A stretch of 64,000 nt of DNA from Alligator mississippiensis (GCF_030867095.1 NC_081828.1:50321434-50385433); one strand, 5' to 3'. Shown: positions 53,701 through 59,162, numbered from the stretch's first letter. Numbers and translations are program-made. The notes: generated from the sequence alone by a model not told the origin.

Positions 53701-56700
53701 GGTTGAAATTCAGGGTGGGGCATCATTACTGTTTCCAGGGAGCTCTGCACAGGGGCTTCATGAGGAATGAGTATTCCTGTTTGCAGGGAACTCTGAGATC
53801 TGCAGCTAGAATGTGCACTAGAAGCACATGTGTTGCAAGCATTAGAATGAATCCAGAAATTCTTCCCATCAGCTCAACTTTGCAGCTGAAGTGCTGTTCT
53901 GTTATTCCCCACATGCTAACCTGCTCCACACACTTTCTACCCAACCCTGGGGATAAGAGCAGCTCCATTGTAGCAACTGAGGTTAGTGAACCTACCTGTA
54001 CAGTATTCCTATATACCTCTTAGCCAGTTTTCCAGCATGGTTAACTGAAGCAATAGGAGGCTACCCTGTTTACAGTGTTGTTATCACATGGAATGTGGAC
54101 TCCAGGTCCATTTGTTTCTACACCTCTTTGTTCTGCACAGCATCCAGAGCCCTCCTGATCTACAGAGGTGTAAAGACAATGTTCCATAGATTCCGCTAAC
54201 TGCTAAATAGGATGGGGGGGGCAAAGTTTGTGCACATTTGACGGGCATTCCCTTTCTAATCCTCCTTACCTGTACTGTCTTGCATCCGTTTGCACAAATG
54301 GGCTGTTGGCCTGGTCATGACCAAAGTCTCTGCTATAGCTCTGATCCAAGTAATCTGCCTGTCTGCCATAAGGATCTCCTTGACTTGGATCTGCATACTC
54401 AGGAGAAAACAATAGTGAAGCTGTAGCATTTCTTCTTCAGTGCAATTAGTATTAGTTAGATTAAAAGAGAGACAACAATGAGTCACAGGCACTGATCAGG
54501 ATTTGCTATTCATAATTCATTGTCTCTAAATTATCCTGGTTTGTTATGTGAAGACAAATCAGAAGATACATCATAGCTCTATGTCTGTATGCACAATACA
54601 TGCACATGCACAAGTGTACACACACACACACACACACACTTCTTTCTTCCTTCCATCTTTTTATGTCAGAAATATCAAAAGACTAGTAGAATGGGCCTTC
54701 TAGCAAAAAAATCAGAATTATCCCATTCCATTTGGGACTGGTGGCGGGTACTCTGGGCTTTGCCTGGTACATCAAACTTAGGGTATGGACAAAAATACAT
54801 TTCAGCCCCTGGCATGCAGGGTTGTTCCATTCTATCCATAGGGCTTCTTGTAGGTCCAGAAATTTGGTAGTGAGGTAGCAGTGGCAATGTTAATTGCAAC
54901 AATTCTGGAAGCCATGACAATTAATGCTGGCATTGCTTTCCCGCTGCCAAATTTCCAGACCTGTAGGAAAGCCCACAAGCTGAATGACATCGCTCTGCAG
55001 GACAAATTTGGCCCATGGACTAGAGGTTGAGCACCTATCAGTATAACTCCTTACATGACCTTACATGTAAAGGCTGCTGCTGACATCACCATTCAACTGC
55101 AAGCCCAAGTCAACGTGGCATCAAGGGTCCATGACCCAGGGACTGGAAATGTGGGCAGCGAATTGTGCTCTTCAGGAAAGGGAGAATACTTTTGGATGCC
55201 CTGCAGCAAGCCCTTCTGATCAATACAAAAGAGGTGCTTGAGGAGGCAACTGTAGGCCTCACTGGAACATTGGTTGATTTATACTGCTTACACAAAGGCT
55301 TTGCTAAAGAATTGGCAAAAGTAGGCCTGACCAGCAAAGTTGACCAATGCATGAACTCCTTATGCAAGCAAAATGTGGCATGTGGGCAAGATGGGAACTC
55401 CTGCCAGAAGATGGGAGCAGGAGATGGCTGTACAAGGTATAGGATAGTCCTGTGCCTGCATGATAAGACTAGAACAGGAACACCCAGGGCAGGATGTGAA
55501 ACAAGCCCAGGATACAGGACAGTTTGAGACATTCAAAATACAGATGGAATGCAATACATAATTTGTTTTGATCATTATACAAAAGTAGGGTTGGAAAGTA
55601 TGGGAAATATGTAGCGGCCTAAGGGAACCTGTGTGGTGTTGTGCTGATTATCTTGTCGTACATACAAATGCCTTAACTCCTGTTCTGATGTACTTGTTAA
55701 GCCAAAACGTGTTAGGGCTTTGCTTGTAGAAAATAAACATGGCCAAATGTTTGTCGCCAAACCAAACCTGTGGTCATTCTTTAAAACAAGATTGATGCTG
55801 GAATCTCTAGGCTGTGACTTTGTCAACACCACAGTTCCTAAGACGTCAACACTGACAATACATTAGTAACACCCAACAAGGACAATAGCAGCGGCAACAC
55901 TAATCAAATCCAATGACAGAAACAAGCAGTTCTCCTCTTCTAACAGGGCTGGCCACCATGACAAAGAGGCATATGTCTATCAGGCCAGGCACACATCAGA
56001 CAGGATTAATGCTAAAGGTTTTGCCAGACCAGTGTAACAGCTCATTGAACTACCCAAGCCAAGAATGAACAGCAAGCAGAATAGCCTTAATTCCTATGGA
56101 AATATACAATACCTCTGTCATCCTGCACTGCTGGTGGGTGTCTGTAATAATCTCTATAAGAATAATCTTCCCCAGAGCTTGGTGCTGGGTAGTTCCAGTG
56201 TGGATCTTCATGACCTTGCCTGAAATGTAACAAAGAGAGTGATGACTGAGAGTGATAACAAAGAGAGGATAAAAGAATGAGGAACCATCTCAGAACCATG
56301 TCAATACTGGGCTGCTGAGGAGCTGCTCCCACTCCCTCAGTTCATGGGAATATACAATTCCAGAACTAAAGATGCATGTTACATTATAAGTAGTTCCAGG
56401 GTCAGGAGACCAGGAAACAAGCAGGACCTATTCTAAGATGGAAGCTCAAGGATCAAAAGATCAGGTCTTAAGTTTAATGTTGAATTCACCTCCCCATCTG
56501 AGAGAGAGACTTTGTTGTGAAAGTAGTTCGATAAAATAAAGGCTCAAGTCACAAAGAACCATTGGCCTGAGCAATTTAACTGTATTGAGTGCCTGGCATG
56601 ATGGTGCCCAGGAGGAAGAACAGATGGATCTTGCTGGGATCCTTCGACCCTAGCTGACTTCCTGCCCCTTGGGCAGGGGGCCGGACCCGATGATCTTATG

Positions 56701-57728
56701 AGGTCCCTTCCAGCCCTAATGTCTATGAAATCTATTAAATCTAGGTATGTGGGCATCTTAGGGAGCTCTTGGGAAAATACAGCCTTTTTCTCCAAAGGTT
56801 TGAAGCTACCATGTTCCTCAGGTACCTCAGATCAACCCTTGTACAATTTTCTTGGGAGTTGATTTAGCCCCATGCACATGCACCATCGTCCTTAGCTAAG
56901 CATTCCACAAGCTTAGCAGAAAAAGTGTGCAAAGTGGACTATGCAGGCATAACATGAGGACCATAACCTGATCAAATCAAAACCTATCCATGCCATAACA
57001 TTCAAAGCCATTTCTGCGCAATGAAGGATGTCTCCTTCCCACATTTTATCCTTGTACCCACAGCTGTTCCAGCAGTAAAGTTACCAAGGTTGCCATAATT
57101 TTGTGTTATATTAGTGCTTATTGCTCTCCTTAATTTCAAACAAAGAAACCAATGATTTACTCAAACAAATGATTTACTCAAACTTTCAAAAGAAATTCAT
57201 TTTTTTTATGACATTGATTTAGAAAATTTTGGTCCCAGTATTAAAAGATTTTGAAAGTTATGCACGACCATAAAAAGAGGATTAGAATGGAAACCAGGAT
57301 GCAACCATAGGCATAGCAGTGACTACAATTCTTTCTTTAGTAACTGGTTATCCAGGAGGACATGGAAGAATAAAAAACAGAAGAGAACAGTTTGAGCTAT
57401 ATGGTTAGTTCATTTTATTCATACTTTACCTTGAATATGGTCTAGGAGGATAACTACTTTCATAATACTCTGCCCTGGAATCTGGCCTAATCCGGTCCCC
57501 TGGCCTCCAAGGATAGCTGTAGTGATAGTACTCTTCCCAGGAATCTTGCCATGGTTGAGGCCCTGTTTGTGAGCCTTGTTGTTGATGGTAGTACCTCTCA
57601 CCATTGGGCCTGGATTGAGGGAGTGGTCTGTGGTAGACTTGCCTCCATTGACCCCTGTCCTGGCCCTTCACTGGGGCTACATGCCTCTCCCTTGGTTGAG
57701 GTGGCCATGGGGGTGTCCAAGGCTCCAT
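8631..57728 (-). CDS. SEC16B: SEC16B, ER exit site / COPII scaffold protein (25 coding exons)
   Basis: SEC16 proteins line ER exit sites, bind Sec13 and other COPII components, and help form transport vessels; SEC16B is the short paralogue and has also been linked to peroxisome biogenesis. I joined 25 exons by reading splice sites: 57728-57430, 56219-56113, 54390-54270, 52972-52858, 51640-51493, 50603-50446, 49435-49374, 48158-48023, 47374-47144, 46707-46610, 45123-45042, 44384-44267, 41878-41767, 35269-35164, 32542-32402, 29133-29020, 27709-27640, 18113-17826, 14708-14641, 13732-13583, 13005-12895, 10679-10574, 10448-10375, 9870-9775, 8705-8631. They sum to 3186 nt (1061 aa plus stop) with no frame break. 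Layout: tyrosine-rich disordered N-terminus (1-215), Sec16 central conserved region (about 264-382), helical ACE1-type Sec13-binding region (about 383-716), low-complexity C-terminus. Identity rests on alignment to the human protein from memory. No truncation is seen. Confidence 0.97.
8706..9774. repeat. Intron 24 with short CACCT array
   Basis: The last intron. A CACCT pentamer array occupies about 9020-9050. No transposon is recognised in the rest. Confidence 0.6.
9775..9870 (-). CDS. SEC16B: SEC16B coding exon 24
   Basis: Codes residues 1006-1037, 32 codons: [18 protein letters not shown] at about 1016-1033, then HIPQ, matching human PGVLLPPPALKGAVPLYNPS then QVPQ. Acceptor GCTTCAG/AATGAT, donor CAG/GTATGG. 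Confidence 0.96.
10072..10335 (-). mobile_element. CR1 LINE 3' end
   Basis: On the plus strand it reads CATAGAATCAGAGAATTATA, AGGGACCTTGGGGAGCATTT and CCAGCCTCTTCTTGAA, the classic CR1 3' end in reverse. It lies in intron 23, beginning about 40 bp past exon 23. Confidence 0.9.
10375..10448 (-). CDS. SEC16B: SEC16B coding exon 23
   Basis: Codes residues 981-1005: [20 protein letters not shown], then VGGQ. Acceptor TTCTGCAG/CTAGTA, donor CAG/GTGAGG. A CR1 3' end begins only about 40 bp past the donor. Confidence 0.88.
10574..10679 (-). CDS. SEC16B: SEC16B coding exon 22
   Basis: Codes residues 946-981: [20 protein letters not shown], then [15 protein letters not shown]. Ser/Pro/Ala-rich and probably disordered. 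Acceptor CTTCCTCAG/GAGCAG, donor TCAG/GTAAAC. An extra small in-frame exon between 10680 and 12894 cannot be excluded. Confidence 0.88.
10680..12436. other. Intron 21, distal part
   Basis: Contains a (CA)n stretch at 11391-11420. Otherwise no feature could be supported. The possibility of a further small SEC16B exon was considered, but no conserved block was seen. Confidence 0.45.
12445..12786. mobile_element. hAT MITE (Charlie-like) with target duplication
   Basis: 342 bp with ends CGGTGGTTCTCAAAC and, in reverse, CAGTGATTCTCAACC. The flanks are CTCTGGAG (12437-12444) and CTCTAGAG (12787-12794), an 8-bp target duplication with one mismatch. No coding capacity. It lies in intron 21. Confidence 0.85.
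12895..13005 (-). CDS. SEC16B: SEC16B coding exon 21 with WFSWFRSKP motif
   Basis: Codes residues 909-945, 37 codons: [14 protein letters not shown] at 909-922, matching human [13 protein letters not shown]. This aromatic motif is a conserved C-terminal landmark of SEC16 proteins. Acceptor TTCCCAG/GGTTCG, donor CAG/GTAACA. A hAT MITE ends about 110 bp downstream of the donor. Confidence 0.97.
13583..13732 (-). CDS. SEC16B: SEC16B coding exon 20 with tandem NAGNAG acceptor
   Basis: Codes residues 859-908, 50 codons: [20 protein letters not shown] aligns with the human Arg-Ser-Ile-Ser-Glu-Ser-Ser region, followed by Glu/Lys/Gln-rich sequence ending KQEETK. The acceptor reads GACAGCAG: two AGs three bases apart, so one Gln codon may be optional. 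Donor AAG/GTGATT. Confidence 0.93.
13733..14640. other. Intron 19, nothing recognised
   Basis: About 0.9 kb without clear repeats. The open frame at 13847-14332 on the plus strand has no recognisable domain. Confidence 0.45.
14641..14708 (-). CDS. SEC16B: SEC16B coding exon 19 (68 nt)
   Basis: Codes residues 836-858: [20 protein letters not shown], then EEQ. Acceptor CTCTTAG/TGGGTG, donor CAG/GTAAGA. Low conservation; placed by splice sites and phase. Confidence 0.87.
15345..16030 (-). mobile_element. CR1 LINE 3' part
   Basis: Reverse-strand CR1: the minus strand codes the usual end of the reverse transcriptase ORF ([39 protein letters not shown]), followed by the conserved 3' UTR. Stops and frameshifts are present. 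It lies in intron 18. Confidence 0.92.
16072..17329. mobile_element. Non-autonomous hAT element with GC-rich interior
   Basis: The left end is CAAGCTTGTCCAACATACGG; the right end in reverse is CAGGGGTGTCCAACCTTTTT. The flanks are TATTAGAA (16064-16071) and TAATAGAA (17330-17337), an 8-bp target duplication with one mismatch. The interior (about 16130-16760) is CpG-rich, unlike the surrounding AT-rich intron, and shows no transposase. See the separate entry for the exon-like block. Confidence 0.8.
16602..16690 (+). other. Exon-1-like block inside hAT element (possible captured exon)
   Basis: After a CpG-rich stretch an ATG at 16602 opens [20 protein letters not shown] then LLPSRGTTG, with basic residues followed by a hydrophobic run like a signal peptide. 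It ends at CACAG/GTAGGG (16690), a good splice donor. No gene is recognised. The reading is by inspection only; chance in GC-rich DNA is possible. Confidence 0.35.
17826..18113 (-). CDS. SEC16B: SEC16B coding exon 18, largest internal exon (288 nt)
   Basis: Codes residues 740-836 of the disordered C-terminal half: [20 protein letters not shown] near the start, then Ser/Gly/Thr-rich sequence ending [11 protein letters not shown]. Acceptor TTTTCCAG/ATAAAG, donor CCAG/GTAAGC. It is open throughout, and the enclosing frame fits exons 17 and 19. Confidence 0.92.
18114..19384. other. Intron 17, proximal part, nothing recognised
   Basis: No repeat or exon could be supported in this stretch. Confidence 0.4.
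19385..20345 (+). mobile_element. CR1 LINE, 5'-truncated
   Basis: The frame from 19397 reads [45 protein letters not shown] and [20 protein letters not shown]: the C-terminal half of CR1 reverse transcriptase, with FADD as the catalytic motif. A deletion near 20000 breaks the frame, and the end ([20 protein letters not shown]) continues in a second frame at 20026-20262. A CR1 3' tail follows at 20310-20345. Dead copy in intron 17. Confidence 0.95.
21750..24330 (+). mobile_element. Old, heavily mutated CR1-type LINE
   Basis: Fragments of CR1 coding sense survive in shifting frames: an endonuclease-like VCYRSSGS at 22200, a reverse transcriptase [18 protein letters not shown] at 23535-23590, and a thumb-like region at 23940-24060. 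A CR1-type end (GGAGGACCCTTCCAA) lies at about 24316-24330. The left border is uncertain and may reach 21060 or beyond. Confidence 0.65.
24331..25254. other. Unclassified repeat-like intron sequence
   Basis: Several minus-strand stretches (24371-24691) look like a decayed retroelement, but no motif fixes the family. Confidence 0.3.
25255..25365. mobile_element. hAT (Charlie-like) right-end fragment
   Basis: In reverse it begins CAGGGGTTCCCAACCTTTTT and continues through a GACTGGCAAACCGTGGACC block typical of such ends. The left terminus is not seen. Confidence 0.6.
25729..25981. mobile_element. hAT MITE with target duplication
   Basis: 253 bp with ends CAGGGTCAGCAATC and, in reverse, CAATGGTTGGTAAT. 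The flanks are CTGTAGTC (25721-25728) and CTTTAGTC (25982-25989). No coding capacity. Confidence 0.65.
26012..26790 (+). mobile_element. CR1 3' end split by a hAT element
   Basis: The left part 26012-26057 (CTTAGGACTGGGGGATGAAC) and right part 26735-26790 (GGTCCCTTCCAGCCCTGC, then TCTATGATTC) join into a CR1 3' tail once the hAT at 26066-26726 is ignored. Confidence 0.75.
26066..26726. mobile_element. hAT non-autonomous element inserted in a CR1 tail
   Basis: 661 bp; ends CATGGGTGGCTCTAGG and, in reverse, CAGGGGCAGATTCAAGG. The flanks are AACTAGAT (26058-26065) and GACTAGAT (26727-26734). Long imperfect inverted arms are visible: about 26165-26235 against 26580-26645. It splits a CR1 3' end. 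Confidence 0.75.
27640..27709 (-). CDS. SEC16B: SEC16B coding exon 17 (70 nt)
   Basis: Codes residues 717-740: [20 protein letters not shown], then STS-. Conservation is low here, but the frame (in 0, out 1) fits both neighbours. Acceptor ATTTTAG/GTAGAG, donor TCAG/GTAAAA. The following intron is 9.5 kb, the longest in the gene. Confidence 0.85.
27710..29019. other. Intron 16, nothing recognised
   Basis: About 1.3 kb without supportable repeats or exons. Confidence 0.4.
29020..29133 (-). CDS. SEC16B: SEC16B coding exon 16, end of the helical region
   Basis: Codes residues 679-716, 38 codons: [20 protein letters not shown], then [18 protein letters not shown]. Human has LAEKLKLSDPLVLERRSGDR then DLEPDWLAQLR. 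Acceptor ATGCAG/CTAGCT, donor GAG/GTGAGA. Confidence 0.97.
29430..29560 (+). repeat. MIR-like SINE fragment
   Basis: GGTAAGTGCTGTTATTCTCA, TTTTACCCATGGGCAAATCA and AAGGCACAGAT follow the MIR core order (counting pattern ...ATTTTACAGATGAGGAAACTGAGGCACAG). Confidence 0.7.
30940..31110 (+). repeat. MIR-like SINE
   Basis: GGAGACCTGGATTGTATTCC, GGGTGACCTTGGGTAAGCCA and TCATCTTCAAAATG match the 5' half of MIR. Intron 15. Confidence 0.8.
31131..31416. mobile_element. Fold-back MITE, Harbinger-like
   Basis: 286 bp, almost entirely two inverted arms of about 135-140 bp around a short centre. Ends GGGTGTGGACATG; flanking TCT on both sides (31128-31130 and 31417-31419), a 3-bp target copy. Intron 15. 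Superfamily inferred from terminal GGG and 3-bp duplication. Confidence 0.7.
32402..32542 (-). CDS. SEC16B: SEC16B coding exon 15
   Basis: Codes residues 632-678, exactly 47 codons: [20 protein letters not shown], then [11 protein letters not shown] and [10 protein letters not shown]. Acceptor CCCAAG/GTGTAT, donor CAG/GTGAGT. It lies in the last helices of the ACE1-type region. Confidence 0.97.
32675..32810 (+). repeat. MIR-like SINE fragment
   Basis: GGGCCCAGGACTGGAATTCA, then CCACCAGCTATGTGACTTGA, follow the MIR 5' half. Intron 14. Confidence 0.65.
32811..35163. other. Intron 14, remainder
   Basis: A MIR-like scrap may lie at 34420-34560 (GATCCGGTCTAGAACCCAGG). Otherwise nothing could be supported in 2.3 kb. 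Confidence 0.4.
35164..35269 (-). CDS. SEC16B: SEC16B coding exon 14
   Basis: Codes residues 596-631: [20 protein letters not shown] at 602-621, then [10 protein letters not shown]. Human has [20 protein letters not shown]. Acceptor CTTTTCAG/TCAGAC, donor CAG/GTAACA. It ends on a codon boundary. Confidence 0.97.
35478..37227. mobile_element. Non-autonomous hAT element with GC-rich fold-back interior
   Basis: 1750 bp. The left end is CAGGGGTGGGCAAAATACGG; the right end in reverse gives GGGCGGGCAATTATTTTGGG. The flanks are GTCTACAT (35470-35477) and GCCTACAT (37228-37235), an 8-bp target duplication with one mismatch. The interior is GC-rich with a large inverted repeat (about 36056-36258 against 36395-36560). 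Long frames such as the 275-codon one on the minus strand arise from base composition; no transposase is seen. Intron 13. Confidence 0.8.
37236..38273. other. Intron 13 segment with possible MITE remains
   Basis: 37420-37720 has repeat-like sequence (TATGCCAGCAAAACTATACA, AGTGTAGACTGGAC), but no paired termini were found. Confidence 0.3.
38459..38464 (+). promoter_or_regulatory. TATA box of the solo LTR
   Basis: TATAAA in the context GCCCTTATAAAGCCC, about 180 bp into the LTR, a usual place for an LTR core promoter. The start site was not mapped. Confidence 0.5.
38935..39110 (+). repeat. 59-bp tandem repeats inside the LTR
   Basis: Units beginning GATTGAGAAGCCC at 38935 and 38994 are nearly identical, with two degenerate units following to about 39110 (GGGGGCAC, GCGAGCCC motifs recur). 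Confidence 0.75.
39702..41004. other. Intron 13 segment, nothing recognised
   Basis: About 1.3 kb without supportable features. Confidence 0.4.
41005..41189. mobile_element. hAT MITE with target duplication
   Basis: 185 bp; ends CAGTGATTTTCAATC and, in reverse, CAGTGGTTTTCAACC. The flanks are CTCTAGAG (40997-41004) and CTTTAGGG (41190-41197). Contains the typical GGTCCATGGACCCCTAGGGG block. Intron 13. Confidence 0.8.
41205..41300 (+). repeat. MIR-like SINE fragment
   Basis: GGAACTCTGGACTCATTGGT, then GATGGCCTTGGGCACATCAT, in the MIR order. Confidence 0.55.
41767..41878 (-). CDS. SEC16B: SEC16B coding exon 13
   Basis: Codes residues 559-596: [20 protein letters not shown], then [16 protein letters not shown]. 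Acceptor GTCCAG/CTGGGA, donor CACTG/GTAAGT. The codon shared with the next exon reads Cys (TG/T), where human has Ser. The 6.5-kb intron that follows holds a hAT element, a solo LTR and a small hAT MITE. Confidence 0.96.
42421..42690. repeat. Cluster of palindromes, probably fold-back MITE remains
   Basis: Three inverted repeats in a row: AGCAGACTC / GAGTCTGCT within 42421-42492; CTTCAAAATGGTGG / CCACCATTTTGAAG at 42533-42606; and TAATTAGAGT / ACTCTAATTA at 42640-42682. Intron 12. Confidence 0.6.
42733..42896. mobile_element. Small hAT-like MITE
   Basis: 164 bp; ends CAGTGATTCCTAACCC and, in reverse, CAGTGGTCTCCAACCTTTGC. The target duplication is not clear. Confidence 0.6.
42897..44266. other. 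Intron 12 remainder, nothing recognised
   Basis: No exon or repeat could be supported. Confidence 0.4.
44267..44384 (-). CDS. SEC16B: SEC16B coding exon 12
   Basis: Codes residues 520-559: [20 protein letters not shown] at 520-539, then [10 protein letters not shown]. Human has [20 protein letters not shown]. Acceptor TTCCCAG/TGCTGT, donor TTAG/GTGAGC. Confidence 0.97.
45042..45123 (-). CDS. SEC16B: SEC16B coding exon 11
   Basis: Codes residues 492-519: [20 protein letters not shown], then RIPQAAL, matching human [20 protein letters not shown]. Acceptor TTTACAG/GTTCAC, donor CTG/GTACTT, a weak donor that the family alignment nevertheless requires. Confidence 0.96.
45124..46609. other. Intron 10, nothing recognised
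   Basis: A short AGCCA pentamer array lies at 46130-46147. The rest is unremarkable. Confidence 0.4.
46610..46707 (-). CDS. SEC16B: SEC16B coding exon 10
   Basis: Codes residues 460-492: [20 protein letters not shown], then [13 protein letters not shown]. This is the most conserved stretch of the helical core. Acceptor GGCTGCAG/GAAGCT. The donor GG/GTGGGT is fixed by the frame needed at the next exon. Confidence 0.97.
46997..47009. repeat. Poly(C) run
   Basis: A 13-base C run in intron 9. Confidence 0.9.
47144..47374 (-). CDS. SEC16B: SEC16B coding exon 9, start of helical ACE1 region
   Basis: Codes residues 383-459, exactly 77 codons: [14 protein letters not shown], then [20 protein letters not shown] and [19 protein letters not shown]. 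In the family this begins the alpha-helical ancestral coatomer element that pairs with Sec13. Acceptor TTTGTAG/TCCATG, donor AAG/GTAAGT. Confidence 0.98.
47405..47590. repeat. Possible LINE 3' fragment
   Basis: ATATCAAACCAGGCCAATGA then CTATCCAGTCTGGTATC resembles a common amniote LINE end. Weak call. Intron 8. Confidence 0.35.
48023..48158 (-). CDS. SEC16B: SEC16B coding exon 8
   Basis: Codes residues 337-382: [12 protein letters not shown] at 338-349, then [18 protein letters not shown] ending at 382. Both blocks are near-identical to human SEC16B and to SEC16A-type central domains. Acceptor TTCTGCAG/GGAAGA, donor GGG/GTACGT. It ends on a codon boundary. Confidence 0.97.
48350..48470 (-). 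mobile_element. CR1 LINE 3' end
   Basis: GACTGGAAGGGACGTCTTGG and TCATCAAGTCCAGTTTTCTG are the reverse of a CR1 tail. Intron 7. Confidence 0.75.
48505..49373. other. Intron 7 remainder
   Basis: A MIR-like scrap (TTCCCATTTTGCAGATGGCT) lies at about 48535-48560. Nothing else could be supported. Confidence 0.4.
49374..49435 (-). CDS. SEC16B: SEC16B coding exon 7 (62 nt)
   Basis: A short exon coding residues 317-337: [21 protein letters not shown]. Human has VILNDSEEQEEMRSFSGPLIR. Acceptor TTTCTAG/GTCATC, donor GTCAG/GTACAA. It is too short to be found as an open frame alone and was placed by homology and frame. Confidence 0.95.
49840..50010 (+). repeat. MIR-like SINE
   Basis: CCCATTTTGCAGCTGAGAAA, TGGAGGCACAGAACAGCTAA and GTGACAAGGAAGTC match the MIR 3' half. 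Intron 6. Confidence 0.85.
50446..50603 (-). CDS. SEC16B: SEC16B coding exon 6, start of central conserved region
   Basis: Codes residues 264-316 and holds the signature [20 protein letters not shown], matching human [20 protein letters not shown], followed by [10 protein letters not shown]. This opens the Sec16 central conserved region. Acceptor TTTTTAG/AGGAGG, donor GAG/GTAAGC. It ends on a codon boundary. Confidence 0.97.
50604..51492. other. Intron 5, nothing recognised
   Basis: No feature could be supported in about 0.9 kb. Confidence 0.4.
51493..51640 (-). CDS. SEC16B: SEC16B coding exon 5
   Basis: Codes residues 215-264. It contains [20 protein letters not shown], almost the human [20 protein letters not shown], and then an AWSPVH motif. 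Acceptor CTCTTAG/CTCTC, donor ACAG/GTGGGT. A conserved Ser/Tyr block sits just before the central domain. Confidence 0.95.
52570..52790 (+). repeat. MIR-like SINE
   Basis: CCCACTTTGCAGACTGCAAA, ACTGAGGCACTAGGCAGC and GATTTGCTTGAGGTCA match the MIR 3' half, preceded by related sequence from 52570. Intron 4. Confidence 0.8.
52858..52972 (-). CDS. SEC16B: SEC16B coding exon 4
   Basis: Codes residues 176-214 ([22 protein letters not shown]...), ending ASIQPHE. The QEWTGE stretch matches the human QEWPGE. Acceptor CCATAG/ATCAAA, donor GAG/GTAACC. It ends on a codon boundary. Confidence 0.93.
53425..53441. repeat. CAT trinucleotide repeat
   Basis: Short perfect (CAT)n run in intron 3. Confidence 0.85.
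53460..53501. repeat. Poly(T)-poly(G) run
   Basis: About 18 T followed directly by 17 G, then AGGGGGG. Intron 3. Such a tract is prone to length errors in sequencing and could form G-quadruplex structure. Confidence 0.9.
54270..54390 (-). CDS. SEC16B: SEC16B coding exon 3
   Basis: Codes residues 136-176 ([19 protein letters not shown]...), ending DARQY-R. Two AGs sit close together. The upstream one (TCCTGAG) would shift the frame into an early stop, so the TATGCAG/ATCC acceptor is chosen. Donor CAG/GTAAGG is strong. This stretch is weakly conserved compared with mammals, as expected for the disordered part. Confidence 0.9.
54391..56112. other. Intron 2
   Basis: Contains a (CA)n run at 54617-54640. 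The plus-strand frame at 55165-55527 has no recognised domain. No transposon could be named. Confidence 0.45.
56113..56219 (-). CDS. SEC16B: SEC16B coding exon 2
   Basis: Codes residues 100-136 ([12 protein letters not shown]...), ending [12 protein letters not shown]. It continues the Tyr-rich N-terminal segment. Acceptor TTTCAG/GCAAGG, donor AGAG/GTATTG. It enters with two bases carried over and leaves one base, matching its neighbours. Confidence 0.93.
56590..56745 (+). mobile_element. CR1 LINE 3' end
   Basis: GGGCCGGACCCGATGATCTT, ATGAGGTCCCTTCCAGCCCT and TCTATGAAATCTAT give a plus-strand CR1 tail. Intron 1. Confidence 0.85.
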
Positions 57729-57793
57729 CTGGGACTTGCTGTGGAATCTCTCCCTGGCTTGCCTTCTTTCAGTTCCAAATCTAATTTAGTTTC
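57430..57793 (-). CDS. SEC16B: SEC16B coding exon 1 with start codon and part of 5' UTR
   Basis: The exon follows a clean acceptor (pyrimidine-rich tract ending TTTGCAG) and starts at 57793. The first 65 bases are 5' UTR; the ATG is at 57728-57726. It codes residues 1-100, opening MEPWTPP, like the human MELWAP start. The segment is rich in Tyr, Pro, Arg and Gln (for example ERYYHQQQ and EYYHYSYPW), so it is probably disordered. The donor is CAAG/GTAAAG and leaves two bases of an Arg codon. Because the acceptor precedes the ATG, at least one non-coding exon must lie upstream. Confidence 0.95.
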
Positions 57794-58955
57794 CTGCAAA
57801 CAGAAGAGTAAATCCCAAAGCATGTGATTAAATGAGCTCTGAACCACCTCAGGGCAACCTACAAAGTACACTGCCATTTTTCCAGTGTCATAATATCCAT
57901 CAGCCTCTCTGTCAATCTACTGCTCTTTGACTCTCTTCAGAGAGCCAGCAGGAAAGCATGGAAAATCCACTTGTCCACTCACCAGTGAGAAGCTGGAAAT
58001 CTTCCTTGGCAAGTGTGGAGGCCTAAAACATGAATTTCTGCAGAATTTTATTTTCCATTTTAGAAAACAAAAAGCTCCCATATTTTTACAGTTTCAGTGA
58101 TTACCTGCCAAATATAAACTAGGCTAGTGTTGCCTTCCTGAATCTCCAGTCAGCCAGTGGTACCTGGATTGCTGCTAAGTGTTCAGTTTGCAGAACAAGA
58201 TTAATCAGTTTCACTCCTGTAATTCACAATCCAGTGAGAGCAGTAAAACTGTCAAAATCTCATCTGCTTCGAAGAGCTGCTGCTAGAGATGGTTGAGAAA
58301 CTATGGGTAGCATCAAAAGCAAGAGATAAAGCTATTCCTCAAAAGAATAATTTAAGAAAATAAACAGGCGCAAGAGGGAAACTGAATAGCTGAACTGCTG
58401 CTTTACAGTGGGGTCAAGAGACAAGAGTAGAGAAGAGAGAGAAAGTTCTTCCTGCCTTTCAGTAGCTGAAATGTTTCAAATTAGGCACAGGGTGAGACAA
58501 AAGAACTCCATGTGGCCTCCCTGGGCAGCCAGTAGCTGCCAAACTGTTGTGCTTTCTCATCAGGTCACTGCCTCTGAACATTTTTGGTTGACTATCTTTG
58601 ATTAGCTGAATTAGTCCTATGGCAAGCAGGTATTTTTCAAGCCTTGGTCAGTGTGCTCTGAGCTGGGAGGGAGAGAAATGAGCCAGCAAATTAGGTCAGC
58701 CTCACAGGTGCAAGGCGCTGAGACAATGTGCTCTCAACCACCCCAAAATACCAAATATGTTTCTGGAGTAGGAGGCTCTGGCACATGGGGTCTTCATAGA
58801 GACCTCTCCTCCAGCACACTTCTTGAGTCTTTACCAGTTATCTGTTTGCCAGCTAGACTACAACATCACCCAGGCCCTGTAAGGGGAAGATGGACCTTAA
58901 ATAATTGTCTGTCTTGCAACACCACACCCTCCAGTAGGGGGATTTTGTCTCCCAG
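57794..58955. other. Sequence upstream of the first coding exon, nothing recognised
   Basis: This belongs to the intron between the non-coding first exon and coding exon 1. No CpG island or convincing first exon is seen here. Confidence 0.4.
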
Positions 58956-59162
58956 GGGTGCATCTACATGTGCATTAATATGCCGTTGCTACAGCACATT
59001 AAGTTTAGTACCTCTAATATGAGGTAGTACATAAATGTGCTGTAGCCGGCAATAATGTGCAGCAGCAACAGTGCACAGTCTTTTTGTGATACTTAATGCA
59101 CAGTAGACTAATTCTACTGTGCATTAGCACATTAACATGGTTTTTGCCATGTAGAGGTGCCC
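58956..59162. mobile_element. Harbinger-like MITE
   Basis: 207 bp; ends GGGTGCATCTACATG and, in reverse, GGGCACCTCTACATG; CAG on both flanks (58953-58955 and 59163-59165). The interior has TAGTCTACTG-type motifs shared with the copy at 61347. Confidence 0.7.

Noticed and set aside
54380..54390. Alternative acceptor at TCCTGAG for coding exon 3
   Set aside because: It would shift the frame and give an early stop; the TATGCAG site keeps the frame.
55165..55527. 120-codon plus-strand open frame in SEC16B intron 2
   Set aside because: The translation looks protein-like in places but matches nothing I know and has no splice or promoter context; left unassigned.
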